DNA of 64,000 nucleotides, taken from positions 1-64,000 of the forward strand of contig JBEAXK010000041.1 in assembly GCA_041159865.1 (NCBI GenBank). The letters are read 5' to 3'. The notes under the pieces were generated by a model, which ran no database searches, was not told the origin of the DNA, and saw only the letters and a program-made list of their open reading frames with translations. Below are positions 9,198-18,711 of this stretch, in pieces. Within the stretch, counting starts at the first letter, position 1; each line of letters starts with the position of its first letter. This DNA comes from BJGN01 sp041159865. Its GTDB lineage: Bacteria > Bacteroidota > Bacteroidia > Chitinophagales > Saprospiraceae. The translations under genes and the position numbers were made by a program.

Positions 9198-10391
9198 TTA
9201 CCTTTTATAGGAGAGTTTTCTTCTAAGCGCTTCAACGTAGTAATAATCCGCATAAATGATAGGCACATCAATTTCTACCTTATTTGGCTTTCCTCCTACG
9301 CTATGTTGTAAAAAGAAAGGGGATATATTGGTTCTATATTTTTCGTTTTGTAGATTTTCTAAAATTTTATCCGCATAAGAACGATATCTCTTTGCTTTTG
9401 ATTTATCTAATTCAGCTAATTCAAGTAACCCAGAGGCTAAAATAGTGGCTGCAGAAACATCCCTTTCTTCATTTGGAATATTGGGTGCATTAAAATCCCA
9501 ATAAGGGATTAAATCAGCAGGCATATTGGGGTGAGAAAATATGAAGTCTGCAATTTTATGGGCAAATTGTAAAAACTGTGGATCTTTCGTTTCCCGATAA
9601 ATCATTGTAAAACCATACAATCCCCAGGCCTGTCCTCTTGCCCAGGCAGAGGCGTCGGAGGCTCCCTGATGGGTCACTTTTTTTTGAATGGCTCCTGTAT
9701 TTGGATTATAATCAACCACATGAAAACAACTATTGTCTGTCCTGTAATGATTTTTCATGGTGAGAAAAGCATGAGAATAAGCAATTTTGTAATAACTTGA
9801 ATCTCTTGTCCAGGTTGTTGCTCTGAAAAGCAATTCCAAATTCATCAGATTATCAATAATTACAGGAAAATCCCATACATCCTTATGATGATCCCACGAA
9901 CGGATGAGGCCAACTTTAGGATTATATCGGGAGCTTAATGTTTTTGCAGCCTGAAGAATAATAGCTTTATAATTTTCATTTTTGGTAGCTTCGTACCCAT
10001 TTCCAAAACTACAATACACTTTGAAACCTAAGTCATGGGTCTTTTTATCCAGCTTTTCCTTTTCCAGATATTTTCCCCATCCTTCAGCAGCTTCTTTCAA
10101 TTTATCATTATTCTTATAGTCGTGCAATTGCCATAATATGCCTGGATAAAATCCACTGGTCCAACTACCTGAATGAGTGTTCATTAGACTTCCATCTGCG
10201 TTAAGCGTTCTTGGAAAGTTTAATGAATCTGGTTTATGATTGGGTAATTCCCTTACCGCTTTGTCATAAATGCGGTTTAATTCTTTTTCTACCCAATTAC
10301 TTTTTACTGGTTGAATCCATAAAAAGCCTAATAATAAGGCAAAAAAAGTACCTAACCCATAAAATACAGGCGAACTAAATTTTAAAAACAT
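9198..10391 (-). CDS. GH88 unsaturated glucuronyl hydrolase
   Basis: The 397-residue protein has an N-terminal signal or anchor segment (about 10-28) and an alpha/alpha-barrel of the glycoside hydrolase 88 family. These enzymes hydrate and remove the 4,5-unsaturated uronate left at the non-reducing end by polysaccharide lyases. The two expected catalytic aspartates are visible as Asp120 (THDLGF) and Asp180 (IIDNLMN), equivalent to Asp88 and Asp149 of the Bacillus enzyme. Other family motifs are HQGASDASAWARGQAWGLYG and YWDFNAP. It sits 66 bp after the upstream beta-helix protein gene in the same minus-strand cluster, so it would process the products of that locus. Substrates of the family include chondroitin, heparin and hyaluronan disaccharides. 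Confidence 0.93.
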   Translation of the reverse strand: MFLKFSSPVFYGLGTFFALLLGFLWIQPVKSNWVEKELNRIYDKAVRELPNHKPDSLNFPRTLNADGSLMNTHSGSWTSGFYPGILWQLHDYKNNDKLKEAAEGWGKYLEKEKLDKKTHDLGFKVYCSFGNGYEATKNENYKAIILQAAKTLSSRYNPKVGLIRSWDHHKDVWDFPVIIDNLMNLELLFRATTWTRDSSYYKIAYSHAFLTMKNHYRTDNSCFHVVDYNPNTGAIQKKVTHQGASDASAWARGQAWGLYGFTMIYRETKDPQFLQFAHKIADFIFSHPNMPADLIPYWDFNAPNIPNEERDVSAATILASGLLELAELDKSKAKRYRSYADKILENLQNEKYRTNISPFFLQHSVGGKPNKVEIDVPIIYADYYYVEALRRKLSYKR

Positions 10392-10411
10392 GTGGTAAAA
10401 GATGTTTATGA

Positions 10412-10440
10412 AAGAGAATGCATTAAAAATACATTCTCTT
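10412..10440 (-). other. Intercistronic stem-loop between beta-helix gene and GH88 gene
   Basis: AAGAGAATG (10412-10420) pairs perfectly with CATTCTCTT (10432-10440) across an 11-nt loop, in the 66-nt gap between two co-oriented minus-strand genes. It lacks a T tract, so it is more likely an mRNA-processing or stability element than a terminator. Confidence 0.5.
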
Positions 10441-10457
10441 CCATATTATTCAAAATA

Positions 10458-12050
10458 TTAACGAACTATAATTTGTGAAGACATAGTTCCTTTTTCTGTA
10501 ACTAATCTGCCAATATAAATACCAGCACTAAATTGATTTGGGATAGAGAAGTTTACTTTGTGATAACCAGCATCTTGTCTTTGATTCACAATATTCAATA
10601 TTCGCTGCCCCATTAAATTATAAATAGATAAATCGACCTGAGTTGAAGCAGGTAGCTCATATTCAATAAAACCATTTCCAGACAATGGATTAGGATTTAT
10701 GGATAACTTCAACCAGTTATTCCAGGCAAGTTCCTCATTGGAAGTTGATACAGCACAAAAGTTTAATACACCAATCGGTCCACCTGTTGTACTTGCTTTA
10801 GCAGACCTTGTAGAGGATGGAAAACATGGATCCAGCTTGGAAAAATCAAAAAGGTTGCCAAAATCCCATGGCGTTCCTTTATAAGCAATGTCTTCCACGA
10901 TATAATCAAACATATTTTTGGAAGTTATATCCTTATAAATATCAATGATAAATTGTGTGATATTCATGGGTATATTATTCAACTTTAAAGGCTCTTCAAA
11001 ATAGGTTGAAGGAGCTGTATTTCCCAGTTTATCTAATAAAAGCTTTGAATACACGGCTGGTTTGTCAACGGTATCATTTGCATTGAAAATATTTAATACA
11101 TCTTCAGTAAAGAATATATTATTACTGGCAAAAGTAAATTTTGCATCTGGGTATAAAGTATCGATGGTAAATATCTTCTTTGCTTCTTTATCAGGTTGGG
11201 TTTGCTCATCTAGTTGTGATTTAACCGTACCCATCATTAAAGGGTTAATTAACAAGTTATTGGTAAATTTAACTTCCTTTACTTTCCCAAATTGAAAAGA
11301 ACCATGACGACCCCCTACATTAAATACAGTGTTTTGATCAAATTCAATATAATTGTGACGTACAGTAGCTCCCATTGATCTAAATACTCTGTCCACTAAA
11401 TTATGCATGAGCGTATTTCTCACGATAAGGGTATCAAAATAAAAAGTTCTTCCATCCACTGCTCTGCCATTTCCCTGAAAAATTTTTCTGTTACCACCGT
11501 TTCTTAGCTGACAATTTGTTACATATACTTTTGCATTATTAGCTCCTAAACGAACCAAGCCACCTCTGTCTTTTTCAATAATACAATTATCAATAATAAC
11601 CCTGGTGTTAGCACCAGATATGATAAACTTTGCATTTTCATGTTCTTCTCCAGGTCCTCTTTCTGCAGTAACCATCCATAAATTCTTCAAAATCAAATTT
11701 CCTTCTGAAAGAATATAATTTGGGTAGGCACCAGAGGCATTGGGAATTCGGGTTAAGTAAGGTTTAACTTTTACATTCGAAAGATCCGTTGCTTCAATAT
11801 GTAACGTCCAGGTCGATTTGTTTACCAAAGGAGCTGACAATACATAGACTGATCCATTTTTTAATTTGTAAATAGTATTTACATCTTTTCTTACTCCACC
11901 TGCAAGCGTATCCCCCATAATCACCGGATAAATATCTTTAGGTTTTGCTAAATCTGTACTCGGATCAATCACAACGATTCTTTGCGCCAGCATATTCGTT
12001 GTATTCAAAAAAAGGGCTAATAAAAATAAAATGGGTAATGTTTTTTTCAT
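10458..12050 (-). CDS. Secreted beta-helix protein, chondroitinase-B/PL6-like, T9SS cargo
   Basis: The 530-residue protein has a signal peptide (about 1-22, ending NMLAQR) and a central right-handed beta-helix with typical rungs such as RVIIDNCIIEKDRGG, YVTNCQLRNGG and VKFTNNLLINP. The overall build resembles chondroitinase B-like (PL6) or DUF4957-type proteins. Residues about 450-530 form a T9SS type A sorting domain (LSINPNPLSG through GIYIGRLVTEKG), so it is exported to or anchored on the cell surface. It lies 30 bp after the TonB-dependent receptor gene and before the GH88 gene, so binding or cleavage of the target polysaccharide is the likely role. No catalytic Lys/Arg pair can be assigned by eye, so a binding-only role remains possible. 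Confidence 0.8.
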   Translation of the reverse strand: MKKTLPILFLLALFLNTTNMLAQRIVVIDPSTDLAKPKDIYPVIMGDTLAGGVRKDVNTIYKLKNGSVYVLSAPLVNKSTWTLHIEATDLSNVKVKPYLTRIPNASGAYPNYILSEGNLILKNLWMVTAERGPGEEHENAKFIISGANTRVIIDNCIIEKDRGGLVRLGANNAKVYVTNCQLRNGGNRKIFQGNGRAVDGRTFYFDTLIVRNTLMHNLVDRVFRSMGATVRHNYIEFDQNTVFNVGGRHGSFQFGKVKEVKFTNNLLINPLMMGTVKSQLDEQTQPDKEAKKIFTIDTLYPDAKFTFASNNIFFTEDVLNIFNANDTVDKPAVYSKLLLDKLGNTAPSTYFEEPLKLNNIPMNITQFIIDIYKDITSKNMFDYIVEDIAYKGTPWDFGNLFDFSKLDPCFPSSTRSAKASTTGGPIGVLNFCAVSTSNEELAWNNWLKLSINPNPLSGNGFIEYELPASTQVDLSIYNLMGQRILNIVNQRQDAGYHKVNFSIPNQFSAGIYIGRLVTEKGTMSSQIIVR

Positions 12051-12080
12051 AAGTTTCCGTTTTGTGTAAATAATTAATTG

Positions 12081-15008
12081 TTACAGTTTATACTGAAGCC
12101 CAACCGTTCCAGTAAATCCATAGGTTTGTATCGTATTGATATATTGAATATTTCTGGTAAAAGAAATATCCTGCTGATTGCTGATGTTGTTAAGATTTAA
12201 GAAAACACTCCAGTTACGTCCTATTCCTTGCCTGACAGATGCATCCCAACGCCAAAACTGAAGATTAAATCTGTCAAAATCTTTATTTAAAGAATAACTG
12301 CTAGGTTTGGTTCCCTGAAATACAGCTGAAACTCTAGCCGAAAAAGATTTTAAGTCATATCCAACACTCATATTGAAAATGTGTGGAGCCTGACTAGGCA
12401 TATTTACCTTTCTTACCTGGCTGGTATAGGTAGTTTGGAATATAGGAGGGAATGGTCTGATTAGTACTGTTTCCGAAGTCAAAAAGAATACTTCTGTTTC
12501 AGAATATAATCTGGAATAATTTAAATTGAAAACGACTCCATTTAATGGTTTTGGTAAAAAACTTAAATTTGTTTGAATATCTGCTTCGTAACCCCAAACA
12601 CTTGATTTTGGTAAATTGGTATAGGAATTTAATTCATAACCGGAATATCCTGTCCAGCCATTTGCTGCCGCCATTGCTTTATCTGTCAATTGAATATTCC
12701 AGGGAACAAAGATATTTTTAACGTCTTTATAAAATACTCCAAAGGTGATTAATCCTAAGCCTCCCTTATAGGCCGATACGTTTAAATCGTAATTCATCGC
12801 TTTTGCATGCTGTAAATTTGGGTTACCTGCATTGATATTGGTATCGTTATCATCAATTAGTGCTCTTGGCGTTATGAAATTATAGTCAGGCCTTGCCAAA
12901 GTAGCCGCCATTGAACCTCTGATATCTAACCAGGATAAGGGTTGAAGTTTTATATGTAAGTGAGGTAAAAATTCTCCGTATTTTCTATAGGTAGTGGTAT
13001 CTTTATATTCCCCATTAACCCCATATCGTCCACTTATATTGGTGAACCCTGCACTATAAGTATTATTTGAATATTCATATCTAAATCCTGGAATGATGGT
13101 CAACATTTTACCAATTTCGAGTTTAACCATAGCATAAGCAGCTGATACCGTTTCTTTTAATCGATAATTATTGACTATTCCACTTCTGTCCTTATTTAAA
13201 ATGGGAAGCTGAGAGTCAAACCATTTCCTCATTATTTCAGGAGAAATTTTTGCATCAAAATTGATAGGTTCTCCATTTTCACCGTAAAAAGTTTGCTGAT
13301 TATTATTTGCCTCCAGGAAATTTTTAATGCTTATTAAATTTCCGTTTAAAGAAGAATATATAATGGGTTCTTTATATTGGGTTGCTGCTCTTCTCGCTTC
13401 TGCTGCTCCCAGATAATAAAATCCTTCCGATAGTAGATCATAATCCCTGTCCCTATCGCTGGAAAAATATTTACCTCCTGCTTTTAGATAACCACCCAGC
13501 CATTTCCCTAATGAAATAGGTAACTTGAAATTTATAAAAGCTGTTTTGGAATTTTCCTTCGTTTGACTATTTACATAATCGTTACTTCTTAAAAAAGCTG
13601 CATCTAAATTTGGATTGGCTGCATCAAAAAATGTATTAGGATGTCCCGTTCTGTTTAAGGAAGCATCAAACTGATTCGCTTCATCTACAAACCTCATGGA
13701 AAAATCGTAAGGTGTTTTGCCTGTGGTAACGGCATTTGATAAACTCCAGTCAATCAATAATTTTCCTAATGGATGCGTTGCGCTTAAAGCCACAGAATTC
13801 ATTTTCAAGGAATTATCCGTAGCAGAACTCTCATAATTGATGCTTGAGGTGTTTGGATTATAGGTATTTCTAAGACTAAACTGATTCCTATCAGTCTGGC
13901 TGTAAATTCCAAAGATTGAAAAGGTATGTTTCTTAAGTGTATAATCTAAATTTACACTTGCATTTAGTCGTTCTCTAATTTCTCTTCCATCCTCAAAGGC
14001 AAGCGTATTTCCTTCAATGGCAGTATTTCCTGTTGCAGGATCTGTTCGGCCTTGTCTCCAGGAATAATTTACAAAATCCCCTCCTCTATTGAATCTTTCC
14101 GCACTTCCTTGCGCAACGATGCCTAAATTTTTATTTAAAATCCGGTCACTTACCTGAAAAACGCCTTTGTAATCTTTTAGGTCATTATTTAAGTCATTAT
14201 AGCCGCCTAATAATTTCCCCAGCATTTTTAGTCCTGCCGGTGCTTTTCTGAGTTTTAAATTGACCGTTCCCCCGATAGCTTCTCCATCCATATCAGGCAA
14301 GGGCGATTTAAACACTTCAATCCCATCTAACATTTCTGGTGAAATCAAAGATAAGTCAACGGACCTGTCATTGGCTGAATTGGCAGGCATTCTAACCCCA
14401 TTAACCGTAATAGCATTAAATTTTGGCTCAAGTCCCCTGATTACAATTTTAGTTCCTTCACCTCCACTTCTGTTTATAGCTACTCCTGGGAGCCTGGCAA
14501 TAGCCTCGGCCGCATTGACATCGGGTAATTCCTGAATTCTGTCGGATGAAACAATGTTTGCAATGGATTCCGCACTTAACTGTTGATTAATTGCCTTTGC
14601 TTGACCCAATAATTGTCCGGTGATAACTACTTCTTGTCCCATCACCGCGTCAGACTCCATTTTAATAACCAAAGAAGTATTATTGTCCTCTTTTTCCCCT
14701 TTAATTTCCTTTTCTAAATCTTTAAATCCTAAATATGAGAAAACTAAAATTTGATCACCTGCCGGAATTTTAATCAGGAAATTTCCATCCAAATCAGTGG
14801 TTACACCAATATTTGAATTCCCTTTCAAATACACATTCGCGCCTGGTAAAGGAGAATTCATTTCGGCATCCAATACCTTACCTTTAACCAGATTATTTTG
14901 ACTGTAAGCCTGGTTATTTCCAACAACCAGAAAAAGCAAAACAAAAAGAACACTAACTTTAAACCACATAGACAATACTTTAATTTTAAACGATTGTTTA
15001 TTTTCCAT
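12081..15008 (-). CDS. TonB-dependent outer membrane receptor of the polysaccharide cluster
   Basis: The 975-residue protein has a signal peptide (about 15-36), a carboxypeptidase regulatory-like domain (VKGKVLDAEMNSPLPGANVY, about 40-120), a plug domain with IQELPDVNAAEAIARLPGV and IRGLEPKFNAITVNG, and a C-terminal beta-barrel ending GTVGLQYKL. It would import oligosaccharides across the outer membrane using TonB energy. It is the first gene of the minus-strand cluster, followed at 30 bp by a beta-helix protein. The plug resembles TonB receptors that work without a SusD lipoprotein more than canonical SusC, and no SusD-like gene is present. It is divergent from the sulfatase gene, with 145 bp between the start codons for control of both. 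Confidence 0.93.
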   Translation of the reverse strand: MENKQSFKIKVLSMWFKVSVLFVLLFLVVGNNQAYSQNNLVKGKVLDAEMNSPLPGANVYLKGNSNIGVTTDLDGNFLIKIPAGDQILVFSYLGFKDLEKEIKGEKEDNNTSLVIKMESDAVMGQEVVITGQLLGQAKAINQQLSAESIANIVSSDRIQELPDVNAAEAIARLPGVAINRSGGEGTKIVIRGLEPKFNAITVNGVRMPANSANDRSVDLSLISPEMLDGIEVFKSPLPDMDGEAIGGTVNLKLRKAPAGLKMLGKLLGGYNDLNNDLKDYKGVFQVSDRILNKNLGIVAQGSAERFNRGGDFVNYSWRQGRTDPATGNTAIEGNTLAFEDGREIRERLNASVNLDYTLKKHTFSIFGIYSQTDRNQFSLRNTYNPNTSSINYESSATDNSLKMNSVALSATHPLGKLLIDWSLSNAVTTGKTPYDFSMRFVDEANQFDASLNRTGHPNTFFDAANPNLDAAFLRSNDYVNSQTKENSKTAFINFKLPISLGKWLGGYLKAGGKYFSSDRDRDYDLLSEGFYYLGAAEARRAATQYKEPIIYSSLNGNLISIKNFLEANNNQQTFYGENGEPINFDAKISPEIMRKWFDSQLPILNKDRSGIVNNYRLKETVSAAYAMVKLEIGKMLTIIPGFRYEYSNNTYSAGFTNISGRYGVNGEYKDTTTYRKYGEFLPHLHIKLQPLSWLDIRGSMAATLARPDYNFITPRALIDDNDTNINAGNPNLQHAKAMNYDLNVSAYKGGLGLITFGVFYKDVKNIFVPWNIQLTDKAMAAANGWTGYSGYELNSYTNLPKSSVWGYEADIQTNLSFLPKPLNGVVFNLNYSRLYSETEVFFLTSETVLIRPFPPIFQTTYTSQVRKVNMPSQAPHIFNMSVGYDLKSFSARVSAVFQGTKPSSYSLNKDFDRFNLQFWRWDASVRQGIGRNWSVFLNLNNISNQQDISFTRNIQYINTIQTYGFTGTVGLQYKL

Positions 15009-15153
15009 TTTATATATTGCAAATAAAACCTTTTGGCGTGTTATAAAAATCTAATTTTAGGGGGCTAAAAATGTAATTGGCGTTTTATTTTGGCAATTGC
15101 ACCTTGTAAACGCTACTTTTATAGATGGATCCCCAATTAAAATAATTACACTT

Positions 15154-16596
15154 ATGAAAGGCCTTCTATTCTTTTTATCTTTCGTCTTTTCAATAGCACC
15201 ATTCTTCTTAGGAGCGCAAAAAAAACCCAATTTTCTGGTTATTATCGTGGACGACCTGAATGATTGGATAGAACCTCTAAAAGGTCACCCACAAACCCTT
15301 ACCCCAAATCTGAATAAACTGGCCAGTCAAGGTATCGTATTCACACAGGCCTATTGTCAGGCTCCCATTTGTGCACCGTCCAGAGCTGCTCTTTTTTCTG
15401 GAATGTATCCCTCAAAAACAGGAAATTATCTTCAAATTCCCGATAAGGATCTAAAGAAAAGCAATGCCGTTTCTGCCGCCTCTGTGATGCTCCCCGATTA
15501 TTTAGAAAGTTTTGGTTATCAAACCTTAGGGGTTGGAAAACTTTTCCATAATGGAGACGATGCTAAAGTATTTAATGTATTTGGTGGGTGGTCAGGTAAA
15601 TATGGCCCGAGTCCAAAGGAATCTATGAATTATGATCCGCTTTGGTATGGAAAACCCACAGGTACTTCTACCGATTGGGGCGCATTTCCTGAAAAAGATG
15701 AAGAAATGCCAGATGTTTTTTCAGCTGAATGGGCCATTAATCAATTAAACAAAACGCAGGATAAGCCGTTTTTTTTAGCCGTTGGTTTCGTTCGACCTCA
15801 TGTTCCCTGGCATGTTCCTCAAAAATGGTATGATATTTTTCCAAAAAATAACTTATCCTTTCCTCCCTATTTGCCAAATGATATGGATGATATTCCTCCT
15901 TTAGGCATACAAATTTCTTCCGCTCCTATGATGCCTACAACGAAGGAACTCTTAGCACAAGGCAGGTGGAATGAAGTGATTCAGGCTTATTTAGCGTGCG
16001 TGCATTTTGCTGATGCCCAAATAGGTAAAATACTGGATGCTTTAAACAAAAGTAAATATGCTGGCGATACCCATATCATCTTACTGTCTGATCATGGATA
16101 TCATTTAGGTGAAAAAGATAGATTTGCAAAACAGGCACTTTGGAAAAAAGCCATTCAGTCAGTGTTAATTATTAAAACAGCAGATAATACTTCAGCAGGA
16201 AAAAAATGTGACGCTCCTGTTCAACTCGTTGATATTTATCCGACGATGATTGAAATGGCTGGTATTACTCAAAATAAAGAAAATGACGGACATTCTCTAC
16301 TACCACTTATTCAAAATCCACAATCTCATAAATGGCCCTACCCCGCGCTAACCTTTTATGGACCTAATAATGTATCAGTCGTAAAAGATAATTACCAGCT
16401 CATTCAATATGAAGATAAATCCCAGGAATTGTATGACCTGGTGAAAGACCCTAATGAATGGAAAAATCTGGTTTTTAATAAGGGAAATAATGCCAAAGCA
16501 AAAAACCTGGCTAAACTTATTCCTCTAAAACAAGCGCCTATATCACCCTATTTAAAGTATGACATAAACGCTTATTTTAGATCCTTGCTGGAATAA
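15154..16596 (+). CDS. Sulfatase, iduronate-2-sulfatase-like (S1 family)
   Basis: This is a formylglycine-dependent sulfatase of 480 residues that would remove sulfate esters from saccharides. The start at 15154 gives MKGLLFFLSFVFSIAPFFLG, a clean signal peptide; the in-frame ATG at 15097 would add 19 unlikely residues. The maturation motif CAPSR is at residues 73-77, with Cys73 converted to formylglycine. Metal ligands include Asp33-Asp34 (IVDDLND) and the LSDHGYHLGEKDRF segment. These features and the FVRPHVPWHVP motif fit the iduronate-2-sulfatase-like subgroup. The gene is divergent from the TonB receptor and convergent with the DinB-like gene. It supports a sulfated polysaccharide as substrate. 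A sulfatase-maturing enzyme is not in the window. Confidence 0.93.
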   Translation: MKGLLFFLSFVFSIAPFFLGAQKKPNFLVIIVDDLNDWIEPLKGHPQTLTPNLNKLASQGIVFTQAYCQAPICAPSRAALFSGMYPSKTGNYLQIPDKDLKKSNAVSAASVMLPDYLESFGYQTLGVGKLFHNGDDAKVFNVFGGWSGKYGPSPKESMNYDPLWYGKPTGTSTDWGAFPEKDEEMPDVFSAEWAINQLNKTQDKPFFLAVGFVRPHVPWHVPQKWYDIFPKNNLSFPPYLPNDMDDIPPLGIQISSAPMMPTTKELLAQGRWNEVIQAYLACVHFADAQIGKILDALNKSKYAGDTHIILLSDHGYHLGEKDRFAKQALWKKAIQSVLIIKTADNTSAGKKCDAPVQLVDIYPTMIEMAGITQNKENDGHSLLPLIQNPQSHKWPYPALTFYGPNNVSVVKDNYQLIQYEDKSQELYDLVKDPNEWKNLVFNKGNNAKAKNLAKLIPLKQAPISPYLKYDINAYFRSLLE

Positions 16597-16599
16597 CTT

Positions 16600-17145
16600 T
16601 CATTCTCTTTCACCTAATTTTTTATGCAGTATTTCATGATGATGATCGATATGAATAAAAATACTCATAAACATTTCACGCACGGTAACTTTACCAAATA
16701 ATGGATGTGCCATTATATTTTGATCTAAATCTGACTCTGAATATTTTGTTAATCTTTTTAAGAGATAGGTTCCAGATGCAATATGTTTGCGAATCCAAAC
16801 CTCCTTTTCCTCAAAATATAAATTGCCTGGTTTTAAATATCCGGGCGCCTTTAGACCTGAATTATTCGCCTTTTCAGTATATTTCATTTTTAATGCCGAC
16901 AAGCTCCTGCTCGGTCTGTTCGCTTTTCCATACATTAAATTCAATAAAAACAGAGGAAAGCTAAATACCAAACCAAAAATACGGTTCGATTTTACCAGGT
17001 GTTTTAAATCCTGCCCAGCCGACCATTTACCTCCCGAATGTCTTTCAAATTCCTGTTTATCCAACGATTCAACAAGCGTATTAAAATCAGTAATTGATTT
17101 CAATAAATGAGCCTTTAATTCTGGTTTTGTTAAATTTTCGTTCAC
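16600..17145 (-). CDS. DinB-like four-helix protein with GTG start
   Basis: The 181-residue protein fits the DinB/YfiT-like metalloenzyme superfamily: a helical bundle with scattered metal-ligand histidines, here His49 (DLKHLVKS) and the HIDHHHEILH segment near the C-terminus. Members are poorly characterised; some are thiol transferases. The start codon is GTG at 17145, only 2 nt after the stop of the upstream oxidoreductase gene, so the two are clearly co-transcribed and probably translationally coupled. It converges with the sulfatase gene with a 3-nt gap. No role in glycan breakdown can be claimed beyond the operon link. Confidence 0.75.
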   Translation of the reverse strand: MNENLTKPELKAHLLKSITDFNTLVESLDKQEFERHSGGKWSAGQDLKHLVKSNRIFGLVFSFPLFLLNLMYGKANRPSRSLSALKMKYTEKANNSGLKAPGYLKPGNLYFEEKEVWIRKHIASGTYLLKRLTKYSESDLDQNIMAHPLFGKVTVREMFMSIFIHIDHHHEILHKKLGERE

Positions 17146-17147
17146 TT

Positions 17148-18512
17148 TTATATGATTTCTGGCACAATATATGGTGCCCTGTAATTTCTTGATGTCATGG
17201 CATTCGCCTCATTTTCCCCTTCGCCTATAAATCTCTCAGCAATAGGGTCAAATTCAAGCTGCCGTCCCAGTCTGTATGAAATATTTCCTAAATGTGCGAG
17301 ACCAGAAGCCAGATGTCCTGATTGAACCGGTCCATTTTGAATGCTCATATCCCGTGCTCTAATAGCCGCTATCCAATTTTCAAAATGCAAACCAAGCTCT
17401 CCTTTTTCCGATCTGCTTGGCCCCTTTTCATTATCTTTTCCAAGAAAAGTTTCATAAGTTCCATAACCTTTTATAACCATGTACCCCTTATCACCGTAAA
17501 AAATATTGCCAACGCCAGCACCACCTTCCAGATTGGTATGCCAGTGTCTGACCTCAAATTGAATTATTTTTTTCTCCTTTGGATAGTGGTAAATAGAGGT
17601 TAAAACTTCAGGAACTTCCTTACAATCATCCCATAAAAATTTACCTCCCATAGATGTTATTCTTTCTGGTAATTTATCAACCCCTAAACCCCACATACAT
17701 AAATCGGTTTCATGTACGCCTTGATTACCAACATCCCCATTGCCATAATCCCAGTGCCAATGCCAGTTATAATGGACATAATTTTTAGAAAACGGGCGCA
17801 TCGGAGCTGGACCGCACCATAAATCGTAATTTAAGTTAGAAGGAGTCTGAGAAATACCTTTGTTCCCAATATCAGCCCTTTGTCTGAACACCAATCCCCT
17901 CGCCATATATACATTTCCAATCAACCCGTCCCGCAAATGTTTGACGGCCTCTCTGATAGCGACAGAACTTCTCAACTGGACGCCATGTTGAACAATTCTA
18001 TTATACTTATAAGCAGCCTCAATCATTTTCCTTCCTTCAAATAAATTATGGGTTGCTGGTTTTTCAACATACACATCTTTTCCAGCCTGACACGCCCAAA
18101 TAGCTTGTAATGCATGCCAGTGATTAGGTGATGCAATGGTTACTGCATCAATCGTCTTATCATCATAAGCCTTTCTAAAATCCTGTTCGATGAGAACCGT
18201 TTTACCATGTTTGGTTTTGAATTCATTCGCTCTCCTTTGAAGCACCTCCATGTCAGGATCACAAAACATGACTATTTCCACATTCGATTTTGTAGCAAGG
18301 GCCATTAGCTCATCTACGTGATTTTGTCCTCTGCTGTTCAGACCTAAAACTGCTATCCGTATTCTTTCATTGGCTCCAAAAGCTTTTTGTGGAATGACCG
18401 CTGGCATTTCGTTCGCGGCATTTAAAGCAGTAGGCGCAACGGCGGCAATCAACATTCCTTTTGAGGCCGTTTTAATAAAATTTCTTCTTGATTTTTCTGT
18501 TGTTTCTTTCAT
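17148..18512 (-). CDS. Tat-exported Gfo/Idh/MocA family oxidoreductase
   Basis: This NAD(P)-dependent dehydrogenase-like protein has about 454 residues from the ATG at 18512. An in-frame ATG at 18524 adds four residues and cannot be excluded. The N-terminus has twin arginines (SRRNFIKTASKG) followed by a hydrophobic segment, so it is predicted to be exported folded by Tat. The nucleotide-binding strand reads IAVLGLNSRGQNH, and the family motif EKPATH follows the Rossmann domain. The C-terminal part has the usual substrate domain with HETDLCMWGLGVDKLP. In Bacteroidota, such exported proteins accompany sugar epimerases like the one at 1125 and act on sugars or glycosides, with cofactor carried in bound form. 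The specific reaction is unknown. The DinB-like gene follows immediately. Confidence 0.88.
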   Translation of the reverse strand: MKETTEKSRRNFIKTASKGMLIAAVAPTALNAANEMPAVIPQKAFGANERIRIAVLGLNSRGQNHVDELMALATKSNVEIVMFCDPDMEVLQRRANEFKTKHGKTVLIEQDFRKAYDDKTIDAVTIASPNHWHALQAIWACQAGKDVYVEKPATHNLFEGRKMIEAAYKYNRIVQHGVQLRSSVAIREAVKHLRDGLIGNVYMARGLVFRQRADIGNKGISQTPSNLNYDLWCGPAPMRPFSKNYVHYNWHWHWDYGNGDVGNQGVHETDLCMWGLGVDKLPERITSMGGKFLWDDCKEVPEVLTSIYHYPKEKKIIQFEVRHWHTNLEGGAGVGNIFYGDKGYMVIKGYGTYETFLGKDNEKGPSRSEKGELGLHFENWIAAIRARDMSIQNGPVQSGHLASGLAHLGNISYRLGRQLEFDPIAERFIGEGENEANAMTSRNYRAPYIVPEII

Positions 18513-18636
18513 ATTTTTCAGCATTTAGGTGTTAATAAGGTTAAGATAAGCAAATATTATGTTGATTTGATAAAAAGTGAGATACTTATCTATTTTTTTA
18601 ACCTAAATAAGATTCTCTGGAATTAATTCCTGGTAT

Positions 18637-18669
18637 TTTGTCCGTTTACACAAACATAGTTTACTTTTG
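18637..18669 (+). promoter_or_regulatory. Promoter of the DUF234-type ATPase gene (-33 and -7)
   Basis: TTTG at 18637-18640 is followed after 21 bp by TACTTTTG (18662-18669), a perfect TAnnTTTG element. Spacing and sequence fit the Bacteroidota housekeeping promoter. The start codon is at 18712, giving a leader of about 35 nt that contains the tandem palindromes. Confidence 0.65.
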
Positions 18670-18698
18670 TAACTGCCGTTACTGTAACCACCGTTACT
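18669..18698 (+). promoter_or_regulatory. Tandem 15-bp palindromic repeat, putative operator
   Basis: Two consecutive 15-mers, GTAACTGCCGTTACT (18669-18683) and GTAACCACCGTTACT (18684-18698), each contain the inverted repeat GTAAC-N4-GTTAC. They begin on the last base of the -7 element and so cover the expected transcription start. This geometry fits a repressor operator with two sites. The cognate protein is unknown. Confidence 0.6.
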
Positions 18699-18711
18699 AA
18701 ATGAATGTAAT

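Noticed and set aside
15097..15153. Upstream ATG extension of the sulfatase
   Set aside because: The 19 extra residues are not signal-like; the ATG at 15154 gives a clean signal peptide.
18669..18698. The GTAAC-N4-GTTAC repeats as a minimal CRISPR
   Set aside because: Only two units, no spacers, and no Cas genes nearby; the position over a promoter fits an operator better.
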